64,000 nucleotides of DNA from 34-65-8 sp964516135 (GTDB lineage: Bacteria; Pseudomonadota; Alphaproteobacteria; Sphingomonadales; Sphingomonadaceae): positions 21,315 to 85,314 of the forward strand of contig CAZEWN010000015.1 of assembly GCA_964516135.1 (NCBI GenBank). Reading direction: 5' to 3'. A program made the position numbers and the translations under genes. The notes under the pieces are model-generated. The model saw nothing but the letters and a program-made list of their open reading frames with translations, did not search any database and had not been told where the DNA came from. This document shows, in pieces, positions 16,051 through 24,350 of the stretch (positions are counted from its first letter, which is position 1; each line of letters begins with the position of its first letter).

Positions 16051-18869
16051 CAGAAGGTCGCCTTTACGCCGATCTTCGCCGTCCAGCTATATTCTTCGTA
16101 CTGAAGCAGTCGGCGCCCGTCGGGGCCATTCTGGAAAGCGTAATAGGGTTCATCGAATGCGTTGATGAACTCGCCGATCAACTGGATGTTCGGCGTCACC
16201 CGGTATTTGGCAGTGAAATCGACCTGCATGTGCTTGTCGACGTAGCGGTCTTCTTCCGGATCTCCGCCGATCTCGTCGAGATAGCCTGAGCGATAGGCGC
16301 CCGCCGCGCGCAGGCTGAGCGGACCCTTCTCGTAACCGAGCACCGCGTTGATGGTGTGGCGCGACGACGCCGGCAGCGGGATGAACCTTCCCGTGGTTAG
16401 TTCGCCATCAGCGAGCTGCCCCTGTGTGTCAGTGAAGGTGTAGTTGAAGTTGACCAGCAACCCGTCAAGCGGGGCGGGCAGGAAGGTCAGCGCCTGCTGG
16501 TACGAGAATTCCAGCCCCTTGACCGTTGCCTTCTCGCCATTCAGCGGCACGGTGCCTTCATCGACGGTAATGCCGTTGAACGTCAGGTCATCGAATTCGC
16601 CGGTGACGATGAAATCCTTGATGGTTTTGTAGAACGCACCGAACGAAACCGCCGCGTCACGCGCGAAGTAGTATTCGACAGCCGCGTCGAAATTCCAAGC
16701 GCTGAACGGCTGGAGATCGGGGTTGCCGAACGCGCCCGAACGCTCGCCGTCTTCATTTTCCTCGATGATGAAGCGTGGCGCGACCGATGCGATGCGCGGG
16801 CGCACGACGCTCTTGTAAGCGGCGGCGCGCAAGACGAGGTCGGTGGTCGGTTCAAAGCGGACGTTCAAGCTGGGCAACCAGTCGGTGTAGCTGCGTTCGA
16901 ACCCGACTGGAACGATGGCGAGCGTTTCGGCGTCTTCGTTGATTTCGAGGCGATTGGCCGAGAATTCGTTCTCCGTCCGCTCCACGCGAACGCCGCCGAT
17001 GACCCTCAGCGACGAAGTGACGTAGCGGCCGAGCAAGTAGCCCGCCAGAATGTCTTCGCTGGCCTGGTAATCTTCAGCGGCCGAAACGAAGGTACTTTCG
17101 AAGTCATTCCGCACGAAGCCGGTGAGGCCATTCTGGTCGAGGAAATCGCGCAGGGCCTCGGTCCCGGGAACGGGGTCGATCGACGCCAGCCCATAAGACG
17201 ATGGACCTGCGAGCCGGTCGAGCGTCAGCCCCCCGGCAAAGCTGTTGTACAGGTCGATGGTGAAGTCCTGACCCTTGTCGCGCCAACGCATCTTGGCGCC
17301 GGCTTGGATTTCGAAGGTGCCACTGTCGAGCGCGATCTCGCGGGTTACATCGGCGCGCAGCGCGTACTCCTCGTCCTTGGCATCCTCCTCGGTCGTCCGC
17401 TCGAACAAGGTCAGCCCATAATTGGCGGGGTTGAGGAACCCTGCCTCGCCGAAGTCGATCGTGTAGCCGGGAACCTGGGGATCCGAATAATCGAAAGTCA
17501 CGCCCAGCTGGCCCGCGCTGGCGGTACGGCGACGGAAACGCATGGGATCCGTCGAGCCCGCCTCGGTCTGCGTCGCGCGCGACCACGACGCGTCGTAGAC
17601 GAACTTCCAGCCGTCCAGCTCGGTCTTGCCGCCGAAGGACGCAGTGCGGATTTCCTGCGCCTCACCGCGGTCCTTGATGTCGCGACGCACCTCGATCCGG
17701 CCGTCGGCGGAATCGAAGCTGGCGGTGGTATCGGTGCCGCTCGCTGGTTCCTCGCTGAAGATGAAGATCAGGCGGCGACGGAACTCGTCATCATCGAACC
17801 GGCTGTAGAGGCCGCGCAGATAAAGTTCGGTCGTCTCGCCGACCCGCGCATCGAACGACAGGCTGGCTCCGATCCGCTCGCGCGTGACATCATAGTCGCG
17901 ATAATCGACCTCCTCGGCATAGACCACACCGTCGTCGGTGGTCGCCCAACCGCTTGCTTCGACATTGTCGCTGGAAAACCGGCGATCGTAATAGCTGAAG
18001 CCGCCCGCCACGCCGAAACTGTCGCTCAAAGGAATGGAGAAGTCGAGGCCAGCCTTGGGGCTCCATGCATCACGCAGGTCGTTGTACGATCCTTCGACGC
18101 TCACCCCGACGTAAGGCTTGGTGCGGCTGAATGCGCTGGTCGTCTCGATCTCGATCGAACCGCCGAGCGTGTCGCCATCCATGTCTGGCGTGAGCGACTT
18201 CTTGATGGTGATCGCCTCGACCAGCTCCGACGGGATCACGTCGAGCGCGGCGGCGCGCGAATCGCCCCCCGTGGCGGGTACGCGGTTGCCGTTAATCGAG
18301 GTCGAGTTCAATTCGGGATCAAGACCGCGAACCGAGACGAACCGGCCCTCGCCCTGGTCGTTGAGAACATTGATGCCCGGCGCGCGGCGCAGCGCCTCGG
18401 CCACGTTCTGATCGGGAAACTGGCCGATCGCGTCGCGGGTCAGCACGGTCGAAACGCCTTCGCCGGCGCGCTGCCGCGAAAGCGAGCTGGCCAGGTTCGC
18501 ACGCTGGCCGATCACCAGAATCGCGCCTTCATCGGGCCGCCCCAAGCGGAAATCGGCCCGGGCCTCGCCTTGCGCGGGCACGGTAACCGTTTGTGTCACC
18601 ACGGGCGCGGCGGTATAGCGGGCCACCAGCGTGTAGGTGCCGGCGGGTACATCGGGAAACCGGAATCCGCCGTCCCGGCCCGTGACCTCGGTCCGTTGGA
18701 GCTCGACCAGTTCGATCTCGACCGCTTCCAGCGCGCGGGTGTCCGTGCTGTCAGTCACCGTCCCGCCGATTGCCTGCGCCCAAGCCTGCGCAGGCAGCGC
18801 GGCGGTGAGCAGCAGCGACATGGCCAAGGCGTGACGGCGGCACCGGCGCGCCATTGAAGTCGTGGTCAT
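16050..18869 (-). CDS. TonB-dependent receptor with N-terminal carboxypeptidase-regulatory-like domain
   Basis: 939 residues. After the signal peptide (ends near AWAQAIG) comes a carboxypeptidase-regulatory-like beta-sandwich (about 33-115: GTVTDSTDTRALEAVEIEL, GGFRFPDVPAGTYTLVARY). Next are the plug (ISVRG-type region VSVRGLDPELNSTSINGN) and a barrel ending in WTAKIGVKATF. An alternative ATG lies five codons in. This domain order is typical of sphingomonad/Caulobacter receptors for complex organic substrates. It is coupled by TGATG to a secreted phosphatase, forming a second receptor/phosphatase pair beside the first one. Confidence 0.9.
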   Translation of the reverse strand: MTTTSMARRCRRHALAMSLLLTAALPAQAWAQAIGGTVTDSTDTRALEAVEIELVELQRTEVTGRDGGFRFPDVPAGTYTLVARYTAAPVVTQTVTVPAQGEARADFRLGRPDEGAILVIGQRANLASSLSRQRAGEGVSTVLTRDAIGQFPDQNVAEALRRAPGINVLNDQGEGRFVSVRGLDPELNSTSINGNRVPATGGDSRAAALDVIPSELVEAITIKKSLTPDMDGDTLGGSIEIETTSAFSRTKPYVGVSVEGSYNDLRDAWSPKAGLDFSIPLSDSFGVAGGFSYYDRRFSSDNVEASGWATTDDGVVYAEEVDYRDYDVTRERIGASLSFDARVGETTELYLRGLYSRFDDDEFRRRLIFIFSEEPASGTDTTASFDSADGRIEVRRDIKDRGEAQEIRTASFGGKTELDGWKFVYDASWSRATQTEAGSTDPMRFRRRTASAGQLGVTFDYSDPQVPGYTIDFGEAGFLNPANYGLTLFERTTEEDAKDEEYALRADVTREIALDSGTFEIQAGAKMRWRDKGQDFTIDLYNSFAGGLTLDRLAGPSSYGLASIDPVPGTEALRDFLDQNGLTGFVRNDFESTFVSAAEDYQASEDILAGYLLGRYVTSSLRVIGGVRVERTENEFSANRLEINEDAETLAIVPVGFERSYTDWLPSLNVRFEPTTDLVLRAAAYKSVVRPRIASVAPRFIIEENEDGERSGAFGNPDLQPFSAWNFDAAVEYYFARDAAVSFGAFYKTIKDFIVTGEFDDLTFNGITVDEGTVPLNGEKATVKGLEFSYQQALTFLPAPLDGLLVNFNYTFTDTQGQLADGELTTGRFIPLPASSRHTINAVLGYEKGPLSLRAAGAYRSGYLDEIGGDPEEDRYVDKHMQVDFTAKYRVTPNIQLIGEFINAFDEPYYAFQNGPDGRRLLQYEEYSWTAKIGVKATF

Positions 18870-19237
18870 TGAAAAGCCCCTGTCCTGAGAATTGCGATCC
18901 GCAGGGCGCCGATAGGCAGCCAGCGTTTCAGGGCAGAGGCAGTTTAGTTACGGTTCAAAGACCTTTTTCGTGCAAATTTGTGTCGAAGGTGTTCATTTTC
19001 GCAAATAGCGCGAACTACCTGCCACTGTTGGTCTCGACGTCAGACGAAGGTTGATCCAGTATGCCAAAACACGCTTGGTGAAGGCAATATCATATTGTTT
19101 ATCAATCATATTGGCGTCCCGACGTAATTATAGCGCGTCCCGTCCGATGGGTTGAAACCCCCGCACGGCTGGATCCGTTCGAACACTGCCTCCATCGCCG
19201 TGCCCCGCGGCAGCGGAGCTAGCAGGAGAACGATGTC
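18870..19237. other. 368-bp divergent intergenic region
   Basis: No credible gene. It carries the promoter region of the second TonB receptor (leftward, AGGGG before its ATG) and of the small protein at 19238 (rightward). Its middle, about 18955-19135, is clearly AT-richer than the surroundings and contains the doubled palindrome at 19085-19113. I saw no Pho box here. Confidence 0.6.
19085..19113. promoter_or_regulatory. Two adjacent palindromes (CAATAT-C-ATATTG and CAAT-CAT-ATTG)
   Basis: 19085-19097 is a perfect inverted repeat with six-base arms. 19103-19113 is a shorter relative, 18 bp downstream start to start. The pair sits about 125 bp upstream of the 56-residue protein gene. The geometry fits a dimeric repressor or activator bound twice; the binder is unknown. 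Confidence 0.35.
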
Positions 19238-19408
19238 ATGGCTGAGAATAACAACAACGAGAACCAGCGCGATCGCCAACCCAACGAGGGCGGCACGCGC
19301 GGCGATCAGCAGCGTGAGCAACAGCAAGGCGGCGTCAAGCAGCCCGGCGAAAACCGCGATCGTGATCGTGACGAGGATCGTGACGAAAATCGGCAAAACC
19401 AACGCTGA
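19238..19408 (+). CDS. 56-residue highly charged, probably disordered protein
   Basis: Begins MAENNNNENQRDRQ and ends DENRQNQR. 43 of 56 residues are Asn, Gln, Arg, Asp or Glu; there is no aromatic residue and no Cys, and the only hydrophobics are a few Ala, Val and Pro. A strong AGGAG lies nine bases before the ATG. The tail alternates Arg and Asp (RDRDRDEDRDE). The composition points to an intrinsically disordered, very soluble protein. I know no family for it. The opposite strand reads as a hydrophobic 98-residue frame, which I take as a shadow of this composition. It is followed 142 bp on by another small gene. Confidence 0.65.
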   Translation: MAENNNNENQRDRQPNEGGTRGDQQREQQQGGVKQPGENRDRDRDEDRDENRQNQR

Positions 19409-19549
19409 TCACATCGCAAGATTTCGGAACGGGTCGCTTCACTGGGGCCACCCGTTTCTATTGGGCATGTCCGCAAAGGGCCAAGATCGAGGAACGCGTC
19501 AAGCGCCACGCCGTTGATGCAATGTAACCTTCGAACCTGAAAGCATCGC

Positions 19550-19717
19550 ATGAGCGAAATACTCAGCCTGGCCACCATTGTCGGCCCCATCGTCTTGCTG
19601 GCCGTCATAATATGGCTGACCCTGCGTAATCGCGCATCGTCGAAACGCGAGGTAGCGCGGTCAGAACAGGGTGCCCGCGACCTGCGCAAGGATATTGAGC
19701 GCGATCAGCAGCCCTGA
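19550..19717 (+). CDS. 55-residue single-pass membrane protein
   Basis: Begins MSEILSLATIVGPIVLL. One membrane helix (about residues 4-25) is followed by a charged cytoplasmic-type tail (RNRASSKREVARSEQG...). Its TGA overlaps the ATG of the transglutaminase-like gene (TGATG), which supports it as a real, co-translated gene. The ribosome site is weak (GAAAG). Function is not recognisable; a membrane anchor or partner for the next protein is possible. Confidence 0.6.
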   Translation: MSEILSLATIVGPIVLLAVIIWLTLRNRASSKREVARSEQGARDLRKDIERDQQP

Positions 19718-20514
19718 TGCGCGTTTCCATCCACGCCACTTTCGCGTTCGCCTGCGAAACGCCGACCGATGTCCTGCTTCAATTCGAAGCGGCAGCCATT
19801 CCTGAACAACGCATCCTGACAACCCATACCCGCATGGGAACGGCGGAGCATTTTGCCCGCGTGGCGGCGGAAGACGACATCGGCGAGCGGATTTGGCTGG
19901 ATATCGAGGGGCGGTTCGAGGTGGAATACCGCGCGCAGGTGGAAATCCGGCGTATCGTGGCGGACATTGGATCTCTGCCAAGCCTGGCCCCGCATCACCT
20001 GCCCGGCGAAGCGGTGAAATACCTGCTGGATTCCCGGTATTGCCCGGCCGACAGCTTCCAGTCGTTCGTCGAGGCCGAGTTCGGTGACTGCGCGGGCGGT
20101 GCCCGGGTTGAGGCTATCCGTAGCTGGATCGCTGATCATTTCACATATGCCCCCGGCACCAGCCATTCCGCAACCGACGCACGCGACAGCTTCATCGAAC
20201 GCCGCGGAATTTGTCGCGATTACGCCCACATGCTCATCACCCTCGCCCGTGCCTCGGCGATCCCGGCCCGCTATGTCGCGGCCTATGCGCCGGGTGTCGA
20301 TCCGCCCGATTTCCATGCGCTGACCGAGGTGTTCCTGGCCGATCCCACGGTGCCTGATGGAGGCGCGTGGCACTTGGTCGACGCGACCGGGATGGCTGAT
20401 CCCACCGAAACCGTGAAAATCGGCGTGGGGCGTGATGCCGCCGATGTCAGCTTCCTCACCAGCTTCGGCCCGAACGAGTTCCTGGAAAAGACCGTCACGG
20501 TAACACGCGGCTGA
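19717..20514 (+). CDS. Transglutaminase-like cysteine protease-fold protein
   Basis: 265 residues without a signal peptide. An N-terminal beta domain (about 1-110) precedes a transglutaminase core whose catalytic Cys is in ERRGICRDYAHM and catalytic His in DFHALTEVFL, with the later Asp in LVDATGMAD. This is the common bacterial two-domain transglutaminase-like family; the substrate is unknown, and hydrolysis of peptide or isopeptide bonds is the usual guess. Coupled by TGATG to the small membrane protein upstream; glk follows 81 bp downstream. Confidence 0.88.
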   Translation: MRVSIHATFAFACETPTDVLLQFEAAAIPEQRILTTHTRMGTAEHFARVAAEDDIGERIWLDIEGRFEVEYRAQVEIRRIVADIGSLPSLAPHHLPGEAVKYLLDSRYCPADSFQSFVEAEFGDCAGGARVEAIRSWIADHFTYAPGTSHSATDARDSFIERRGICRDYAHMLITLARASAIPARYVAAYAPGVDPPDFHALTEVFLADPTVPDGGAWHLVDATGMADPTETVKIGVGRDAADVSFLTSFGPNEFLEKTVTVTRG

Positions 20515-20522
20515 ACGGACAC

Positions 20523-20538
20523 GGTGAATATGTATGCG
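20523..20538. promoter_or_regulatory. 16-bp element upstream of glk, identical to one upstream of zwf
   Basis: GGTGAATATGTATGCG lies 58 bp upstream of the glk ATG and recurs without mismatch at 25463-25478 before zwf. It holds an imperfect dyad GAATA-TG-TATGC. It probably is a shared operator or promoter element of the Entner-Doudoroff genes. Confidence 0.6.
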
Positions 20539-20595
20539 GCGCGTGGGCAAATTCCGCCCGCGCTGCTACGCCGCTCGCCGGTACGGAGGACGGCA

Positions 20596-21582
20596 ATGGA
20601 ACTGGTGGCGGTGGATATCGGCGGCACGCACGCGCGCTTCGCGATCGCCAGCGTTGGGCCGGATGGTGCGATCGCGCTCGGCGAGGCGGAAACGCTTCAC
20701 ACCAGCGATCATGCCAGCTTCCAGACCGCGTGGGAAGATTTTCGCGAGCGGCAGGGCGGTGCACTGCCCGCAGCCGTCAGCATTGCCATCGCCGGGCCGG
20801 TGGGTGGAGAGGTGATCAGGTTCACCAACAATCCGTGGATCATCCGCCCCGCGCTTGTTCGCGAGAAGCTGCGCGTGACGCGCTTTACCCTGGTCAACGA
20901 TTTCGCCGCGGTCGCGCATGCGGTGGCGCGCGCACCCGACGACCAGTTCCTTCACCTGGCGGGGCCTGACGAGCCGCTTGGCGCTGAGGGCACGATCAGC
21001 GTGATCGGCCCGGGCACCGGGCTGGGCGTCGCGCACTTATGGCGCGGTGACGGAACCTACCGCGTGCAGCCAACCGAGGGCGGCCATATCGATTACGCAC
21101 CGCTAGACAGCATCGAGGATGCGATCCTCGCGCGCCTCAGGAAGCGCCACAACCGCGTGTCGGTCGAACGCGTGGTGGCCGGGCCAGGCATCGTCGACAT
21201 CTACCAGGCGCTCGCCGCGATGGAAGGCCGCGCGGTTCCGGACCGGGACGACAAAGATGTATGGACGGCCGGGATCAAAGGGGATGAAAGCCTGGCCGCG
21301 GCGGCGGTGGACCGATTTTGTCTGTCGCTTGGCTCGGTCGCGGGCGACATTGCCCTGGCCCAAGGCGGTTTTGCCGGAGTGGTGATCGCCGGCGGGCTGG
21401 GTTTGCGCCTGCGCGAAACGTTGACGCGGAGTGGCTTTGCCGAAAGGTTTCGCGCCAAGGGCCGGTTCGAAAGCCTGATGGCGGCCATTCCGGTCAAGCT
21501 GATCGTTCACCCCCAGCCCGGCCTGTTCGGCGCGGCGGCGGCTTTCGTGGCGGAACATGGCCACGCGGAGATTGGAACATGA
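20596..21582 (+). CDS. glk: Glucokinase
   Basis: 328 residues, E. coli Glk type. It phosphorylates glucose with ATP to give glucose 6-phosphate for Zwf. Motifs: the phosphate-binding VAVDIGGTHARFAI at the start, FTNNPWIIR, LVNDFAAVAHAV, GPGTGLGVA and EGGHIDYAP. The ATG at 20596 has an ideal GGAGG site eight bases upstream; longer in-frame starts would overlap the shared 16-bp element. The stop overlaps the next gene's start as ATGA. Confidence 0.93.
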   Translation: MELVAVDIGGTHARFAIASVGPDGAIALGEAETLHTSDHASFQTAWEDFRERQGGALPAAVSIAIAGPVGGEVIRFTNNPWIIRPALVREKLRVTRFTLVNDFAAVAHAVARAPDDQFLHLAGPDEPLGAEGTISVIGPGTGLGVAHLWRGDGTYRVQPTEGGHIDYAPLDSIEDAILARLRKRHNRVSVERVVAGPGIVDIYQALAAMEGRAVPDRDDKDVWTAGIKGDESLAAAAVDRFCLSLGSVAGDIALAQGGFAGVVIAGGLGLRLRETLTRSGFAERFRAKGRFESLMAAIPVKLIVHPQPGLFGAAAAFVAEHGHAEIGT

Positions 21583-24329
21583 AGACCGCCGCCGATCTTG
21601 AGGAAAGGCTCGGCTCGCTGCACCAGCAAACGCGCGAGACGCCGCTGTTCAATCCGGTGTTCCAACTCTCGCTCGACCTGTCGCGCCTCATCGAAGCCGG
21701 AACGCTTGATTTCACCGCGCTCGAAAGCCTCGTGGCCGAGCTCGAGTGCGAGAGCATGAAGACGCGCGCGGGGCGGCTTCGCGCGCTGCTTGCGGCGCCT
21801 GACCGCACGCAAGAGGCGGCGGCGGATTTCGAGACTTTTCGTGCGCGCTGGGAACGGCCGCAGATGCATTGCGTGTTCACCGCGCATCCCACTTTCCTGC
21901 TGACTCCCGAGCAGGGCGCCGCCGTTGCCCGGGCGGCGGCCGGAGATGCCGATATCGACGAAGGGGTTTGCGTCCTGGCGAGCGAGCGCCCGGCAGTGAC
22001 CTTGGCGCACGAACACGCACAGGCGATGACGGCAATGGCCCACGGGCAGGACGCGCGCGACCGCATCGTGGCGGGGTTGCTGGCCGAGGCGCGGCAACGC
22101 TGGCCGGGCGAATGGCGGAACTTCGCGCCCTTGCCGTTCCGCTTCGCCACCTGGGTCGGCTACGACATGGACGGGCGCACTGATATCGGCTGGCACACCT
22201 CGATCGCGTTCCGGCTTGCGGAAAAGGCCGAACGACTGGCGCGCTATGTGGCGCAGCTCGAAGCAATTGATCCGGCGCATCAATTGCTCGGCACCCTGCG
22301 ACCGGCGGCCGACCATGCCGCCGCGCGCGCCGCCGATTTCAGCGGGGACATGAGTGATGGGGAGGCGTTTGCCAGCGCCGCGAACCGCCTCACCGCCGAC
22401 GATCCGGCCAAGCTGCTGACCCTCGCCCCGCTGATCGCGGCGCTGGAGGACGAAGCGCGCGGCGATGCGGATGATGCCATCGCATTACGCACGCTAGCCG
22501 CTGCGATGCGTGCCGACGGGCTGGGGATGGGCTGGATTCACTTCCGCGTGAACGCCAAGCAGCTTCATAACGCGGTACGGCGCCGCCTCCCCGAGGGCGA
22601 GGCAATCGATCTCGCCAGCAAGGGCGCACTCGCCGTTCTGCGCCGCATGGTCGAGGACGCGCGCCCGCTGCGGACCAATTTTGCCGCGCTCGCCACCGAA
22701 AGTTCGACCGCTATCCGCCAGTTCATCGCGATGGCTCAAATTCTGCGACACATCGACGCCGACGCGCCAATCCGCATGCTTGTGGCCGAATGCGAGCAAC
22801 CCTCCACCATGCTCGCCGCGCTCTATTTCGCGCGGCTGTTCGGGGTGGCGGATAAGGTCGATGTATCGCCGCTGTTCGAAACCGAAACCGCGCTGGAGCA
22901 CGGCGGACGTTTTCTCGACGCGCTCCTCGCGGAACCCGCCTATCGCAATTATGCGCGCGAACGCGGACGGGTGTCGGTGCAGACGGGCTTTTCCGATGCG
23001 GGGCGCTTCGTCGGCCAAATTCCCGCCAGCCTTGCGATCGAGCGCCTGCAAGGACGGCTGGCCGAGGCGATGGCCGCGAACGGCCTCACCGATATCGCCG
23101 CGCTCGTGTTCGACACGCATGGCGAAAGCATGGGCCGTGGCGCGCATCCCGGCGGTTTCCGGGACCGGATTGAATGGCCGCTGTCGCCGTGGGCGCGGCG
23201 GCGGTTCGCGCGCGCGGGGATCCGGATCGAACCCGAGGTCAGCTTCCAGGGCGGTGATGGCTATTTGTTCTTCGCGAATCCCGACCTCGCGCTGGCCACC
23301 CTCGCCCGAATCGCCGAACTGCGTCCGGCGGAAACCGACGCGGCCGCGCCTGCGGACCCGTTCTACCGGCGCACCGACCTCAGCCTCGATTTCTACCGCG
23401 CGGTAAAGGATCATCAACGCGATCATCTCGAAAGCCGCACCTACAGCCGCGCCATCACGGCATTCGGGCTCGGCCTGTTGAACCCGACCGGCAGCCGCGT
23501 GTCGCGGCGCCAGTCGGACATCAACGCCGACCGCGAGATGAGCTTGCGGCAAATCCGCGCAATCCCGCATAACGCGATCCTCCAGCAACTCGGCTATCCC
23601 GTCAACGTGATCGCCGGAATTGGTAGCGCGGCGGAGGGCAATCGGGAGGAACTGGCGGCGCTGCTCGGGGAAAGCCCGCGCGGGCGGCAGATCATGCGGC
23701 TGGTCCGCGCCGCGAACGCGGTCGCCAGCATCAAGACGGTCGCGGCTTTCGGCGAACTGTTCAACTCCGCCTACTGGGCCAGCCGGACCTATCGCGGCAC
23801 CGAGCCGGGAATTGCCGAACCATGTGCGATGCTGGCCGAACATCTGGTTGCCGATGACCGGACCGGCGTGTTCCGCCGCCTCGCATCGCGCCTGCGGATC
23901 GACGCGTTGAAGCTGCACCGCCTTCTCGCACTCGTGCCCGAAGAGAAGGCCGACGACGACCGCGAGAGCGTGCGCCGCCGGATCGGTGTGCTCCAGGCAC
24001 TGCGCCTCGCCCTGCTCCAGCATATGTTCCTGCGGGCGGTTTCTGTCCCGGCTTTCAGCCGCGTCAACGACGTAAGTCGGGGCGACGTGATCGAGATGGT
24101 TTTGACCTTGCGGGTTGACGAAGCGCTCGCCCAGCTACGCCGCGCCTTTCCGGTTCGCGTGCCTGGCCCTGGCGATTTCGCGCTGGACCAGCCGAGCGAC
24201 TATCCTGACGGCAGCGAGGAAGGATATGGAGTGATCGAGCGCGACTGCATCACCCCTATCGAGCGGGCACATGCACTGTCGCTCCGAATAAGCACGGCCA
24301 TTGCCAACGAATTCGGCGCGCACGGCTAA
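21579..24329 (+). CDS. Divergent phosphoenolpyruvate carboxylase-like protein
   Basis: 916 residues, about the length of bacterial PEPC, and recognisable as that superfamily along its length: FTAHPTF with His103, TWVGYDMDGRTDI, STAIRQFIAMAQIL, LVAECEQPSTM, VQTGFSDAGRF and THGESMGRGAHPGG with His514. Several canonical features are changed. The TAHPTE Glu is Phe, the Lys of GYSDSxKD is Arg, the HGRGG loop is shortened and has lost its first Arg, the RAIPW segment reads RAIPHNAILQQ, and the C-terminal RNTG is missing. Classical PEP carboxylation is therefore doubtful. It is coupled to glk by ATGA, so a role next to glucose entry is likely. Confidence 0.75.
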   Translation: MKTAADLEERLGSLHQQTRETPLFNPVFQLSLDLSRLIEAGTLDFTALESLVAELECESMKTRAGRLRALLAAPDRTQEAAADFETFRARWERPQMHCVFTAHPTFLLTPEQGAAVARAAAGDADIDEGVCVLASERPAVTLAHEHAQAMTAMAHGQDARDRIVAGLLAEARQRWPGEWRNFAPLPFRFATWVGYDMDGRTDIGWHTSIAFRLAEKAERLARYVAQLEAIDPAHQLLGTLRPAADHAAARAADFSGDMSDGEAFASAANRLTADDPAKLLTLAPLIAALEDEARGDADDAIALRTLAAAMRADGLGMGWIHFRVNAKQLHNAVRRRLPEGEAIDLASKGALAVLRRMVEDARPLRTNFAALATESSTAIRQFIAMAQILRHIDADAPIRMLVAECEQPSTMLAALYFARLFGVADKVDVSPLFETETALEHGGRFLDALLAEPAYRNYARERGRVSVQTGFSDAGRFVGQIPASLAIERLQGRLAEAMAANGLTDIAALVFDTHGESMGRGAHPGGFRDRIEWPLSPWARRRFARAGIRIEPEVSFQGGDGYLFFANPDLALATLARIAELRPAETDAAAPADPFYRRTDLSLDFYRAVKDHQRDHLESRTYSRAITAFGLGLLNPTGSRVSRRQSDINADREMSLRQIRAIPHNAILQQLGYPVNVIAGIGSAAEGNREELAALLGESPRGRQIMRLVRAANAVASIKTVAAFGELFNSAYWASRTYRGTEPGIAEPCAMLAEHLVADDRTGVFRRLASRLRIDALKLHRLLALVPEEKADDDRESVRRRIGVLQALRLALLQHMFLRAVSVPAFSRVNDVSRGDVIEMVLTLRVDEALAQLRRAFPVRVPGPGDFALDQPSDYPDGSEEGYGVIERDCITPIERAHALSLRISTAIANEFGAHG

Positions 24330-24350
24330 TCCTGCCCGAAACGGGGCGGA

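Noticed and set aside
17304..18857. A 517-codon plus-strand frame opposite the second TonB receptor
   Set aside because: Antisense shadow; the receptor reads with signal peptide, plug and barrel.
18870..19080. A Pho box upstream of the second TonB receptor
   Set aside because: TGTC-like words are present, but none repeat at the required 11-bp spacing in the right direction.
19106..19402. A 98-codon very hydrophobic minus-strand frame
   Set aside because: It is opposite the 56-residue polar protein. Asn/Asp/Arg-rich codons read as Val/Ile/Leu on the other strand, and no ribosome site or family supports it.
20523..20538. The shared 16-mer as the start of a leader peptide (GTG AAT ATG TAT GCG)
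   Set aside because: The frame is in phase with glk but out of phase with zwf, and the downstream codons do not match between the two copies; a DNA site is simpler.
22494..24023. A 509-codon minus-strand frame opposite the PEPC-like gene
   Set aside because: Antisense shadow; the plus strand carries recognisable PEPC-superfamily blocks throughout.
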